Shown: positions 28,458-37,681, counted from the first letter of the stretch. The stretch is DNA of 64,000 nucleotides from Sphingobacteriia bacterium (GCA_011390575.1 JAABSE010000009.1:1-64000); one strand, 5' to 3'. A program made the numbers and translations. The notes: generated from the sequence alone by a model not told the origin.

Positions 28458-29951
28458 ATGGGAAAAAAACTTTCTGTTATCCTGATTTCTTCCTTATTGT
28501 TTCTTTCCGTTTTGTATGCTTTCACAGCCTCTGAAGAATCGCGCAATTCTCCCATAAATAAAGCCCTCAGCGACTTTTCCAAAGATGAGTCACTCAATAA
28601 TGCCTCATGGGGATTTTATGCAGTTGATACCCGTACAGGCAAAACAATTATTGGCCACAACCCCGATTTGGCTTTAATTCCCGCATCTACCCAGAAAGTG
28701 GTAACAACCCTTACGGCTCTTTCCCTGCTGGGAAGTGACTATACATTTGAAACCCTGCTTCAGTATGATGGTAAGATAGAAAACGGAATCCTTAAAGGAA
28801 ACTTATACGTCAAAGGATCAGGAGATCCCATGCTGGGAGCTAAAATGGCAGATGACAGTCTGGCCCTTGACCTGGTTTTTGCAAAATGGCTCAGGGAGAT
28901 CAATGCAACAGGAATCACAGCCATTGAGGGCAATATTATTGCCGATGGTTCCTGGTTTGATGATCAATTGATTCCTTCCAAATGGATGTGGGAGGATATG
29001 GGGAATTATTACGGTGCAGGGGCACATGCACTTACGGCTCATGAAAATCTGTACAGTGTCTTTTTTCAGCCGGGCAATCGGGAGGGCGCTCCTGCAAAAG
29101 TATTGAAAACTGACCCTATCGTACCCGGAATGACCTTTCACAATGATGTTGCTACCGGTCCCCGCGGTTCGGGAGACAAGGTTTACATTTATGGTTCGCC
29201 CTACAGCAACCAGCGCTGGCTTACCGGCACAGTGCCTTTGGGCGAGAATAATTTTGAAGTAAAAGGCTCACTTCCGGATCCTGGGCATTTTCTGGCCGCT
29301 GCACTTGCCAGCTTCTTACAACAAAAGGATATAGCGCTGAAAGGTTCCGCTTATACCCATCGAAATGCTCCCGTAAATGAGAGGAAAGCTGCCAGGATAA
29401 TTATCAGCCGGCTTCTTTCACCAAATCTTGAAGATATTGCTGCCCGTACCAACTTCAACAGCGTGAATACGTATGCTGAGAATCTGATCAAAACATTGGG
29501 AAGAGTATTTCATGATGAAGGCACTTTTTCGTCCGGATCAGAAGTCATTACCGGGTTCTGGGATGATAAAGGATTGGATACGCAGGGATTGCGCATACAC
29601 GATGGCAGCGGATTATCTCCCTACAACAATATTACCGTACGCCAGCTTACCACAATGCTTTTGTTTGCCGCACAGGATGAGGCTTTGTACAACAGCCTTA
29701 TCAAAGGTTTTCCTGTAGCAGGCCGGAATGGCTCGCTGGCAGGTATGTTTACCGGCACTTCTTCGCAGGGAGTCCTTACCGCCAAAAGCGGATTTCTCGG
29801 GAATGTACGTGCCTATGCAGGCTATACACGATCGAAGGAAGGACACCTTATTGCTTTCACCTTTATCGTAAACAACTACAGTGGCACCCCGATCGAAATG
29901 CGTCGCAAAATGGAGAAATTGATGGATACGCTCACCGGTATGAAATTGTAA
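28458..29951 (+). CDS. dacB: D-alanyl-D-alanine carboxypeptidase/endopeptidase, PBP4 family
   Basis: 497-residue periplasmic peptidase of the S13 family with a signal peptide (1-24). Active-site motifs are SxxK at residues 77-80 (STQK), SxN within FNSVNTYAENL, and KSG within LTAKSGFLGNVR. It trims or cuts peptide crosslinks in peptidoglycan. The long insert between SxxK and SxN is typical for PBP4. It follows mlaD by 31 bases and may be part of the same transcript. Confidence 0.93.
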   Translation: MGKKLSVILISSLLFLSVLYAFTASEESRNSPINKALSDFSKDESLNNASWGFYAVDTRTGKTIIGHNPDLALIPASTQKVVTTLTALSLLGSDYTFETLLQYDGKIENGILKGNLYVKGSGDPMLGAKMADDSLALDLVFAKWLREINATGITAIEGNIIADGSWFDDQLIPSKWMWEDMGNYYGAGAHALTAHENLYSVFFQPGNREGAPAKVLKTDPIVPGMTFHNDVATGPRGSGDKVYIYGSPYSNQRWLTGTVPLGENNFEVKGSLPDPGHFLAAALASFLQQKDIALKGSAYTHRNAPVNERKAARIIISRLLSPNLEDIAARTNFNSVNTYAENLIKTLGRVFHDEGTFSSGSEVITGFWDDKGLDTQGLRIHDGSGLSPYNNITVRQLTTMLLFAAQDEALYNSLIKGFPVAGRNGSLAGMFTGTSSQGVLTAKSGFLGNVRAYAGYTRSKEGHLIAFTFIVNNYSGTPIEMRRKMEKLMDTLTGMKL

Positions 29952-30072
29952 ATGCATTCCGGAAAAGTAAAGAGAATTTTCTTCACCGGTTAAAACCTAC
30001 ACTACCCTTTGGTAAATATACCTTAAATATATACTTCTTACAATTCGAAAAGACCGGAAAACCCGGAGTTAA

Positions 30073-30112
30073 TTCAGGATAACAGGTTACTATTCTCTTC
30101 AGATAACAGGTT
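30073..30112 (+). promoter_or_regulatory. direct repeat upstream of the two-component locus
   Basis: TTCAGGATAACAGGTT (30073-30088) and TTCAGATAACAGGTT (30098-30112) differ by one base and lie 24 bases apart. OmpR-family regulators bind direct repeats, and the RR gene at 31622 is in this locus. A near-consensus -7 (TAATTTCG, 30157-30164) follows without a good -33, as expected for an activated promoter. Confidence 0.45.
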
Positions 30113-30181
30113 TCCGAATGGAGAATATCTTCACTGAATCTTCATCTTTAATTGTCTAATTTCGTAAAAAAAAGAATGGCC

Positions 30182-30574
30182 ATGAAAAAGATTACTCTAT
30201 CTGTTCTAATCATACTAATGACAGGATTACTCATCAACCTGACAGCCCAGGAGCAAGAATTGCCTGAAAAGGAGAAAAGAGAAACGAAGATGGAGAAGAA
30301 AGAGCAGGAAACTTCGCCCAAAACACCAGGTCCACCATCCAGAGAAGCCCATCAGGAATCAGAGAAGAACAGGGAAAAAGAACCAGAAAAGAGCCAGGAA
30401 GCCGATTCATCGGAGAACATAAAAAAAGTATCTCCCAACAAGCAGGAAGGAGCAGGAAAAAGATCCTCAGCTCGTCCTGGCCGTGGCGCCAGACCGGAAA
30501 TTATCCGGCCCGAACGCGGTCGCCCCGCCGGAGCAGGAAGACCCAAAGGAGCAGGAAGACCCGGCAGGAATTAA
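30182..30574 (+). CDS. small secreted charged protein with Arg-Gly-Pro-rich tail
   Basis: About 130 residues. A clean signal peptide (MKKITLSVLIILMTGLLINLTAQ) is followed by a Glu/Lys-rich low-complexity stretch. The C-terminal Arg/Gly/Pro/Ala tail includes PERGRPAGAGRPKGAGRPGRN. No fold or family recognised; it is probably disordered in the periplasm or outside. The ATG at 30182 was chosen because an earlier ATG (30176) adds only two residues. It is the first gene of a co-directional group with the barrel protein, response regulator, kinase and a second small basic protein. Confidence 0.65.
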   Translation: MKKITLSVLIILMTGLLINLTAQEQELPEKEKRETKMEKKEQETSPKTPGPPSREAHQESEKNREKEPEKSQEADSSENIKKVSPNKQEGAGKRSSARPGRGARPEIIRPERGRPAGAGRPKGAGRPGRN

Positions 30575-30637
30575 CCCATTTACTGTTTTGTTGCTCATAT
30601 TAATGCACTGTTAAACCCGTTCTAAAAAGTAAATCAA

Positions 30638-31537
30638 ATGATTCGCCCGGTAAAATACTTAATGATAGTGCTTTTCCTGCAGGGTTCCCCTGCTGCGGCA
30701 TTTACCACAATAAATGCTGCTTTTCAGGCGGATACCACTCAAATACAGGTGCCGGAGACAAATCCTGAGCCTGCAACCCCATTTTACAATCATTCCATTT
30801 TTCTGGGCACTGGTTTTGGCAATGATTTGCTTTACACAGGTACAACCCTCACCGACAACAGCCCCTTTCTTTCTGCTGATATCCTTTACAGTTACAAAGG
30901 AAAATTATGGACATCTGCCACTATCTATAACCTGCCCGACTTGGGAGTAAAATTCCCCCTGCTTGATGCATCGCTGGGTTATAATCATGTCTTCAACGAT
31001 TATTTCGATATAGCAGGGTCTGTTTCTTACTATCACAGCTCTGGCAGCGTAAAAGAGGAACTGTATGATAGTTTCTCCTGGTTTCGGCTTAGCGGTGGAT
31101 TTGACTGGTACTGGATATACTCCAAAGTGACTTACGGAAGAATACTAGCTGAAGATTCTGGTTCTTACCTGTATTTCCGCAATTCGAGATACTTCCGAAC
31201 CGCTTCCTGGGGGAAATCCAAAACCTACATTTCTGTGGATCCCAATATCAATCTTCTTTTCGGCAACTCTACACAGATATCTGCCACTTTGCGCCCCGGA
31301 ACAGGAAATCCTGACCGACCAGGGCAGGGAGGCCCTGGCAGAAATCCGGTAAACACAGATAGCTCAAACCAGTTCAATATTCTTCAAACGGAGATTTCTG
31401 TACCTGTATCATTGTACATTCAGAATTTCACTATTGATGCTGAACCTCTGTTATTGTTTCCCCATAACAGCAATGAAGACAACCCTGACATGAAAGGATT
31501 TTACATCTTTCTGAATATTTCATACATGATATTTTAG
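30638..31537 (+). CDS. outer-membrane beta-barrel protein of unknown function
   Basis: 299 residues with a signal peptide (1-28), repeated amphipathic strands with aromatic girdles (YNHSIFLGTGFGN, FDWYWIYSKVTYG) and an aromatic C terminus (NISYMIF) typical of barrels. A loop near residues 225-245 is Gly/Pro/Arg-rich (RPGTGNPDRPGQGGPGRNP), echoing the tails of the small proteins on both sides. No family recognised. Confidence 0.65.
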   Translation: MIRPVKYLMIVLFLQGSPAAAFTTINAAFQADTTQIQVPETNPEPATPFYNHSIFLGTGFGNDLLYTGTTLTDNSPFLSADILYSYKGKLWTSATIYNLPDLGVKFPLLDASLGYNHVFNDYFDIAGSVSYYHSSGSVKEELYDSFSWFRLSGGFDWYWIYSKVTYGRILAEDSGSYLYFRNSRYFRTASWGKSKTYISVDPNINLLFGNSTQISATLRPGTGNPDRPGQGGPGRNPVNTDSSNQFNILQTEISVPVSLYIQNFTIDAEPLLLFPHNSNEDNPDMKGFYIFLNISYMIF

Positions 31538-31621
31538 TCTCATTCCAACTGAATAAAAAAACAGATTTACAGGGGATTACGTGCAAGTGCGGGAACCAAA
31601 TTCTAACAAAGCCCTATCACC

Positions 31622-32296
31622 ATGAACATACTCATAGTTGAAGATGAAGAGCAACTGGCAGGCGAAATGGCTGGCTACCTCCACAAGGAAAACTTTCTAT
31701 GTGAGATTGCTTCCACGGGTAATGAAGCTTCTGAGAAAATTGCGGTAAACCGTTATGATTTTATTTTGCTTGATTTGGGCCTGCCGGATTATGAGGGTCT
31801 TGATTTACTTAAGGAGGCACTTCATTCAGACTATCAGCCGGGTATCATCATTATTACAGCACGAGGGGCTCTAGAGGACAAAATCAAAGGCCTGGACCTG
31901 GGAGCCGATGATTATCTTGCCAAACCCTTTTCACTGGCCGAACTTCTGTCCCGTATTTTTGCAGTGGCCCGAAGAAAATTCAACACACACTCCGATGCGA
32001 TTAATGCCGGAGAGTTTCTGGTGAATATCCAGTCCCGTAAAATTCTTCATAAAACCAAAGAAGTAGAACTTACACGCAAAGAATTTGACCTGTTAACATA
32101 CCTGTTGCTTAACAAAAACAAAACCCTTACCCGGATTCAACTATACGAGCATATCTGGGGCAATATGCTCGATGATCAGTATGACAGCAATTTTATAGAT
32201 GTGCACATGAAAAACCTGCGAAGAAAACTATCAGTCCATGCATCAGCAGACTGGATAAAAACCATCAGAGGAGTAGGATATCAGGCAGTTTTGTAA
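31622..32296 (+). CDS. OmpR/PhoB-type response regulator
   Basis: 224 residues. The receiver has the acid pair E8-D9, phosphoacceptor D51 (FILLDLGLPDYEG) and the Lys of DDYLAKPFS. A winged-helix DNA-binding domain follows (about 128-222, ELTRKEFDLLTYLLLNKNKTLTR and FIDVHMKNLRRKL). Directly followed by its kinase, 24 bases later. The direct repeat at 30073-30112 is the natural candidate binding site. Confidence 0.92.
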   Translation: MNILIVEDEEQLAGEMAGYLHKENFLCEIASTGNEASEKIAVNRYDFILLDLGLPDYEGLDLLKEALHSDYQPGIIIITARGALEDKIKGLDLGADDYLAKPFSLAELLSRIFAVARRKFNTHSDAINAGEFLVNIQSRKILHKTKEVELTRKEFDLLTYLLLNKNKTLTRIQLYEHIWGNMLDDQYDSNFIDVHMKNLRRKLSVHASADWIKTIRGVGYQAVL

Positions 32297-32320
32297 ATTT
32301 GTGTTTAGACTATAAAAGGT

Positions 32321-33637
32321 ATGATGAAACTCCGCTACAAATTGAGTTTGTTTAACGTGCTTTCCAAATTTCTGTTTGGAGCAGTTTTCGTATTGCTCAT
32401 GCCGGCAATATTGGAGAGAATTAACACCCTGCAAACAGATAACGAATTGATAAACAAAAGAGAAAGGGTGATTGATTTGATTGAACGCTGGGGGGTAGCC
32501 TTTTTCATGGAAGATGTGGAGAATGATGCCTACGGGAGTTATAACATTTTGCGCGAAGAGTATATCAGTCTTGAACGTGTTGAACTGGAAGAGCACTGGA
32601 ATTTTATTGAAGTTACCCGTCGCAACATTGAAGATGAAATAATAGATTACAGAGTCCTGAATTACACCTTTCTGATTGATGGGGAGATGTACTTGCTTGA
32701 AATAGGGAAAAGCCTTTCGAGCATTCATAAAACTGAGAAGAATATTACCAGACTCATGTGGCTGTTTTTGCTTGTATTTGTGCTGGCATCCAGCGTTACA
32801 GACATTTCCTTTGCCACTTTTCTTATCAGGCCCCTTGAACGAATCAATCAAAAACTAAAAAAAACATCTACGCCGGCACAATTTGATACTGCCCTGGTGC
32901 TCACCTCCACCACCGAATTTATTCAGCTTGATCAAACCCTCAGTGAGCTGATGCAAAAAATAAACGATCTTTTTCGTAAAGAGAAGGAAACTACCTCCAA
33001 CATTTCGCACGAATTACTAACTCCGATTTCGGTGTTAAGAGGCAAACTGGAAAACCTCATGATACAGAAGGATTTAAGCAATGAATCACTGCAGAAAACG
33101 GAAGAAGCCCTCAAAACCCTCCACCGATTAAAAACCATGGTTAACTCCCTGCTGATGATTGCCAGGGTGGAAAGTCATCAATACCTGAAAGAAGAAACTT
33201 TCTTCGCAGATGAACTGGTGAAAGAAGTTCTGGAAGAATTATCGCCCATGGCTGAGGATAAAAACATCACTTTTCAAAGCCATTTTGATCTGAAGATAAA
33301 ATTTGAACATGCCAACCGGGCACTATTATTCAACATGTTTTATAACATTGTGAACAATGCCATAAAATATACACAAAGAAAAGGAGTCATTTCACTGGCG
33401 ACTTTCCGGCAAAACAACTACAGCGTGCTAAAAATCAGCGACAACGGTCCCGGCATGAATGAAATCCAGCTTCAAAACCTTTTTACCCGTTTTAAAAACA
33501 CGACAAAGCATAAGAATAGCGGCACGGGTATTGGGCTGGCCATTTCCAAAACCATAGCCGATTTTCATGGGATACAAATTAGGGTAAAAAGCACTGAAGG
33601 CAAAGGAACAGAATTTTTTTTCCATATTCCTTCCTGA
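32321..33637 (+). CDS. membrane sensor histidine kinase
   Basis: 438 residues. Two membrane helices (about 10-32 and 145-168) enclose a periplasmic segment of about 110 residues rich in acidic residues, with no recognised sensor domain. HisKA has NISHELLTPIS with His230. The HATPase part has the N box NMFYNIVNNAIKYTQ, DNGPGM and GTGIGLAISKT. It pairs with the preceding response regulator. The acidic periplasmic domain would suit sensing of cationic compounds, but that is inference. Confidence 0.92.
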   Translation: MMKLRYKLSLFNVLSKFLFGAVFVLLMPAILERINTLQTDNELINKRERVIDLIERWGVAFFMEDVENDAYGSYNILREEYISLERVELEEHWNFIEVTRRNIEDEIIDYRVLNYTFLIDGEMYLLEIGKSLSSIHKTEKNITRLMWLFLLVFVLASSVTDISFATFLIRPLERINQKLKKTSTPAQFDTALVLTSTTEFIQLDQTLSELMQKINDLFRKEKETTSNISHELLTPISVLRGKLENLMIQKDLSNESLQKTEEALKTLHRLKTMVNSLLMIARVESHQYLKEETFFADELVKEVLEELSPMAEDKNITFQSHFDLKIKFEHANRALLFNMFYNIVNNAIKYTQRKGVISLATFRQNNYSVLKISDNGPGMNEIQLQNLFTRFKNTTKHKNSGTGIGLAISKTIADFHGIQIRVKSTEGKGTEFFFHIPS

Positions 33638-33701
33638 GTTCATGATTTCTTCATGTTGACTGCCCTACATTTGTTTCAGTATTAACTAAAAAAGTACAAA
33701 C

Positions 33702-34121
33702 ATGAAAACAATTTTTGCAAGTGCAGTAATCGTGTTGATGGTCAGCACTGCTGCAATCAGTCAGAGCACGCAACCTGTGCAGGAGCAGCGTCAGAAACGT
33801 GAGCAAACACAAACTCAGGCAAACCAGCATGGTCAGGATGTAAGCAATGTTGCCAGAGAAGTACCCGGAGGTCAGGGAAAAGGCGAGGTTGTAAGTGGCC
33901 AGGCCCTGACCAAAAGAGAACAAAAAAGACTTGAAAGACAAGAAAGAAAGCAATTGAAACAACAGGAAAAAATCCAGAAAAGAGAGCAAAAAAGATTGCA
34001 GGACGGAACCGGAAACCAACAGCGCAAACAAACTGCCCGCCCACAACGTCCGGAAAGACCCAACCAGCCAAACCGGCCGAACCGCTCCCAAACCCCTGCC
34101 CGTTCCGGCAGACCCAGATAA
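33702..34121 (+). CDS. small secreted basic protein with Arg/Pro-rich tail
   Basis: 139 residues: signal peptide (1-20), a Gln/Lys/Arg/Glu helical region (TKREQKRLERQERK, KQLKQQEKIQKREQKRL) and an Arg-Pro-Asn tail (PQRPERPNQPNRPNRS ending ARSGRPR). It resembles the first protein of the locus in layout (leader, charged helix, Arg-Pro tail) although sequence identity is low complexity. It lies right after the kinase and ends at a strong terminator, so it belongs to this locus. Function unknown. Confidence 0.65.
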   Translation: MKTIFASAVIVLMVSTAAISQSTQPVQEQRQKREQTQTQANQHGQDVSNVAREVPGGQGKGEVVSGQALTKREQKRLERQERKQLKQQEKIQKREQKRLQDGTGNQQRKQTARPQRPERPNQPNRPNRSQTPARSGRPR

Positions 34122-34148
34122 CAATAATAAAATCCATGAAAACAAAAT

Positions 34149-34175
34149 AGCCCGGCCATGACCGGGCTTTTTTAT
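34149..34175. terminator. bidirectional-looking intrinsic terminator
   Basis: Perfect 7-bp stem AGCCCGG/CCGGGCT (34149-34155, 34162-34168) with a 6-base loop, followed by TTTTTTA. It closes the two-component locus and precedes the end of the convergent LuxR-type gene. Confidence 0.75.
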
Positions 34176-34204
34176 TTCAATACCATACCCCACAATATTG
34201 AAAT

Positions 34205-34858
34205 TCACTCCAGATGATTTTCCAGTGCATATCGAAAAAGTCCTACCAACGTTTGAGTTTCGGTTTTTCTGTATATGATTTTTCGGTACCGGGAAATGGT
34301 TGAGGGGTTCATTTTTAATATGTTTGCAATTTGTATATCCGTAAGTTCCCTTACAACCAAACGCAAAATTTCTGTCTCCATTTGCGTTAAACCATATTCA
34401 TTCTGGGAAAACCCGTTTTTTCCCGGCTTTACCATCCCCCTTAACAGCCCAGGCAAACTGTAATCTCCATAAAAGGTGTGATTGCTGAGTACCTGGTTAA
34501 TGGCCTTAAAAAACTGGTCGGGACCCGCATTTTTCAGAATAAACCCTTCTGCTTCAGCCCCTGCAATTTCATATAAAATATCTGGTTCATCTTTGGGTGT
34601 AACAGTCAGAACTTTGGTACAGGGGAATTTTTCCTTTACTTTTCGGACCAGATCTATTCCCGATACACCATTGAGCTGTACATTGGTAATTAGCAAATCA
34701 ACAGGTTGCTGTTCCATGATTTGTAATGCTTCATCGGAAGAGGCAGCAACCAAAGGATTGCCCAGCCGTCTTTTCATTCTAAGCATGGCCTTCAATCCTT
34801 CTGCATACATGCGATGGGTATCTGTAATTAAAATCTGAATGTCACTGCCTTTTTCCAT
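34205..34858 (-). CDS. orphan LuxR/NarL-type regulator with degenerate receiver
   Basis: 217 residues with an N-terminal receiver-like domain and a C-terminal LuxR helix-turn-helix (about 150-215, TQMETEILRLVVRELTDIQIANIL and STISRYRKIIYRKT). The usual phosphoacceptor Asp is Asn59 (LLITNVQLNG), and the acidic pair at the start reads ITDTH, with the second acid replaced by Thr. The Lys of FILKNAG is kept. The domain is therefore unlikely to be phosphorylated in the standard way. No partner kinase is adjacent; the gene is divergent from two paralogous barrel genes. Confidence 0.85.
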   Translation of the reverse strand: MEKGSDIQILITDTHRMYAEGLKAMLRMKRRLGNPLVAASSDEALQIMEQQPVDLLITNVQLNGVSGIDLVRKVKEKFPCTKVLTVTPKDEPDILYEIAGAEAEGFILKNAGPDQFFKAINQVLSNHTFYGDYSLPGLLRGMVKPGKNGFSQNEYGLTQMETEILRLVVRELTDIQIANILKMNPSTISRYRKIIYRKTETQTLVGLFRYALENHLE

Positions 34859-35171
34859 TGCTATACCATTTTATCAAAACTACCTGCAACCAGAGTCTTT
34901 TCAAATCAGAACCTCCTCTTAAAACAACATTCTTTGTTGATCAGTAACGCATTTTTTTCTTTAAACAAAACTAAATTAAACATTCAACATAGAAAAACCA
35001 AATTTAATTGTAACTTTTTTCATATTAAACATAACCAAGGAGGTTCTTGCAGTATTTTTATGGAATCAGGAATCTGTTGCAGCATTTTACATCTCAAATG
35101 TTAAAAACCATTTTCTTCCATGGTAATATTAAAATTTTGTTAATTTTGTGACATATTATAAATATCAAACT
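34859..35171. promoter_or_regulatory. divergent promoter region of LuxR-type gene and barrel-protein pair
   Basis: 313 AT-rich bases. Minus-strand -7 boxes TAGTTTTG (34966-34973 on plus) and TAAATTTG (34999-35006) can serve the regulator. A plus-strand TAATTTTG at 35141-35148 can serve the barrel-protein gene, 24 bases before its start. No recognised operator. Confidence 0.4.
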
Positions 35172-36314
35172 ATGAAGAGTATCCTGTATTCAACAATAGT
35201 GGTTTTGATTTCGATTTCTGATGGTCTGTCCCAGTTTCAACCTCGTATGGGTTCTATAAACGGAACATTAGAACTTGGAGATACACTAGTTTTTTCTGCT
35301 GAGATAAAAAAGCCCGGCACATGGCCCGCTGAAGTCAAAGCCCGGCAGGCGGGGAAAGATCTTGTACTATACAAGGCAGGAGAAGCCACTGGGGTTACCA
35401 TAGGCAATGACACATACGATGCACTGAGAGTGGAAATGGACGATGGCAGCCATGTGTATTATTTCGTTGAAGAACTCTCCCATGGGAAGGCCAGTCTTTA
35501 TCACAGCAAACGGGGAAAATACAGGTTTTATGTAAAGACGGACCAACCTGAAGGTATAAAGAGGGAAAATTACCGGCAATTAATCAGCGATCTTGCCGGA
35601 CCATTTGCAAACTCCTATTGTAACCATCAGAAAACGGTATTCACCAAATCTTCCCTGGCTTATTTTTTTGAGCGGTACAATGAAGATGCACTTAATGCTC
35701 ATTTTCCAATGCCTTTTGTTACTGCGGGCATTCAATACAATTTTCTGAGTTTCTTACTACCCGAAAGTTCCTATCAAACCCTGAAAATCAACAGCAGAAC
35801 CCTCGAGTCATCCTTTTATTCGCCTGTTGTATCAGCACACTTTCCTTTTTATACCAACCGTTTCCTGGGAGCAGACATAAGGCTTGCCAACCTCTCTGGA
35901 AATTCAATGGCAACATTTGGCGAGATAGAAACTGACAATTACATTCAGGATGTGTTGATTGATTTCTCCATGCTACAGCTTGATGCCGCATTGCGTTATA
36001 CCTATTCATGGAAAAAAGTTGAACCTTATATAGCCGTAGGACTTAGCGGCATATATTCATTGGATTTTTCTGACAAGGTTGCCTTTTTTCAGGTGCAGGA
36101 CAATATTTTTACTACCACATATTTCGAAAATTATCAAAAACGACCCGAATGGTTTGCAGGAATAAACCTGAACCAGGGAGTAAAATACTATTTCCTGCCC
36201 CGTAATTTTATCGCCGCTGAATGGGGTTATGGCCGTTACATAGAACTAACCGGTTCAGACTATCAAATAAGTAATTTATTCTTTAATGTTTCAATTAATT
36301 TCTGGCCATGGTAA
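35172..36314 (+). CDS. outer-membrane barrel protein with N-terminal soluble domain (paralogue A)
   Basis: 380 residues from ATG at 35172 (MKSILYSTIVVL) with a signal peptide. An N-terminal soluble part of about 130 residues (ending in a YRQLISDLAGPF helix) is followed by a barrel with alternating amphipathic strands and a C-terminal FNVSINFWPW. The next gene encodes a protein with the same two-part layout and a matching ELLELTNRYLNEMLINFG segment, so they are paralogues. Family not recognised. Confidence 0.65.
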   Translation: MKSILYSTIVVLISISDGLSQFQPRMGSINGTLELGDTLVFSAEIKKPGTWPAEVKARQAGKDLVLYKAGEATGVTIGNDTYDALRVEMDDGSHVYYFVEELSHGKASLYHSKRGKYRFYVKTDQPEGIKRENYRQLISDLAGPFANSYCNHQKTVFTKSSLAYFFERYNEDALNAHFPMPFVTAGIQYNFLSFLLPESSYQTLKINSRTLESSFYSPVVSAHFPFYTNRFLGADIRLANLSGNSMATFGEIETDNYIQDVLIDFSMLQLDAALRYTYSWKKVEPYIAVGLSGIYSLDFSDKVAFFQVQDNIFTTTYFENYQKRPEWFAGINLNQGVKYYFLPRNFIAAEWGYGRYIELTGSDYQISNLFFNVSINFWPW

Positions 36315-36370
36315 GATTTAACTTGACTACCTTCAAGGGCAAACATACATCGGGTTGTATTAGTTTCAGT

Positions 36371-37492
36371 ATGTTTCAAATCCATTTCATTCAAACCCTA
36401 ACCTTGTTATGCCTGTTAATATTTCTTTCGGCAACTTCGCAAGCACAAAGACAAAGGCTCGGCAAGATAAAAAAAAATGATGGGGTCTATTTACGTGGCA
36501 AAATCCTTTTTGACCCTTCCAAACCGGATACTGTTTCTTTTTTACAACTCAACTACCTGATAACCTCATTTGGAGCCGATGAGGTGGAATACTTTCAACT
36601 TGAAGGAAAAAATCCCTATGTATCGCGTACTATCATTCATGATTACAAAAGGAAGGCGGTATTACTGGAAAAGGTAATTAGCGGGCCAGTTACCTATTTG
36701 TACCTGCAAGATTCCCCCGACCGGTTTTTTGTGGAGCATGAGGAATTGCTGGAGCTTACAAACAGGTATTTAAATGAAATGCTTATAAATTTTGGCCCTG
36801 ATTGCTCCAGATGGCAGCGGCAGCTGGACAATTCACCCCTGCACCATAAGAAAGTCAGATTTATAGTGAATGAAATCAACAATGGTAAGTGTCGCAACAT
36901 CCCCTATGCTACCATTGGTATTTTTGGATCCTGGTTTTTATCGCAACATACTATAAGCAAAGACGCTTTTGGATATAATATTCCTGATGAGCTGAACAAT
37001 AATCTGAACAATTATTCTCTTGGCCTTTATTTGGATATCCCTGTTTGGAATATTCCAGGTTTTAACCTCCGATATCAGGCAGGATTTTATCAGCACCTTT
37101 TTTCTCATACTTTTCGTATTGACGACGCAAACTATAGCACCCTGAAAATTGACCGTGCTGATTTGATGTTCGAAATAATGCCTGTATTTCAGCTTAATTC
37201 AGAAATCATCAGACCCTATTTTTTTGCCGGACCGGCTCTTACTCTCAACCTTAACAATGGTAGCGAAATAAGAAGATATACAGCCGTACTAAACGTTATA
37301 AGAGAAAGATTAAATCCTTTAGATGCAAACATTTTTTCTCCGGGTATCTCAGCGGGTGCGGGCATTAAATACCACTATAAACCTGAAGCATATTTGGCAT
37401 TGGAATTCAAAACCACGCATGTGGCTTTTGGGAATGGCCATAAAACCAATCTCTGGCAGGCAGGAGTTTCGGCCAATATTATCAACTTTTAA
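36371..37492 (+). CDS. outer-membrane barrel protein with N-terminal soluble domain (paralogue B)
   Basis: 373 residues from ATG at 36371 (MFQIHFIQTL, giving a signal peptide ending near SQAQ); the frame is open from 36308 and would then overlap paralogue A by 7 bases. The soluble domain has EVEYFQLEGKNPYVSR and VTYLYLQDSPDRFFVEHEE; the barrel ends VSANIINF. Same design as paralogue A, probably a tandem duplication. It may be cotranscribed with A (57 bases from stop to this start). Confidence 0.65.
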   Translation: MFQIHFIQTLTLLCLLIFLSATSQAQRQRLGKIKKNDGVYLRGKILFDPSKPDTVSFLQLNYLITSFGADEVEYFQLEGKNPYVSRTIIHDYKRKAVLLEKVISGPVTYLYLQDSPDRFFVEHEELLELTNRYLNEMLINFGPDCSRWQRQLDNSPLHHKKVRFIVNEINNGKCRNIPYATIGIFGSWFLSQHTISKDAFGYNIPDELNNNLNNYSLGLYLDIPVWNIPGFNLRYQAGFYQHLFSHTFRIDDANYSTLKIDRADLMFEIMPVFQLNSEIIRPYFFAGPALTLNLNNGSEIRRYTAVLNVIRERLNPLDANIFSPGISAGAGIKYHYKPEAYLALEFKTTHVAFGNGHKTNLWQAGVSANIINF

Positions 37493-37646
37493 ACAGGCCG
37501 AAAAGAGCGTTTTGTGGTGGATCGGTTTTCCAACATAAGCAATTAAAAGCAGATCGTTTATACTAACAAAACGTTCTATTGCCATTTAACATAAACTTCA
37601 TGCAACGAGCAGACAGATATTACGAATTTATTACAGAGAAAAGAAG

Positions 37647-37654
37647 TACCTTTG
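37647..37654 (+). promoter_or_regulatory. -7 element TACCTTTG for typA
   Basis: Perfect TAnnTTTG. It lies over the alternative TTG start at 37652, which argues that translation begins at ATG 37682 with a leader of about 20 bases. Confidence 0.55.
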
Positions 37655-37681
37655 CACCCTTATTTTATAAATGTAAAGAAA

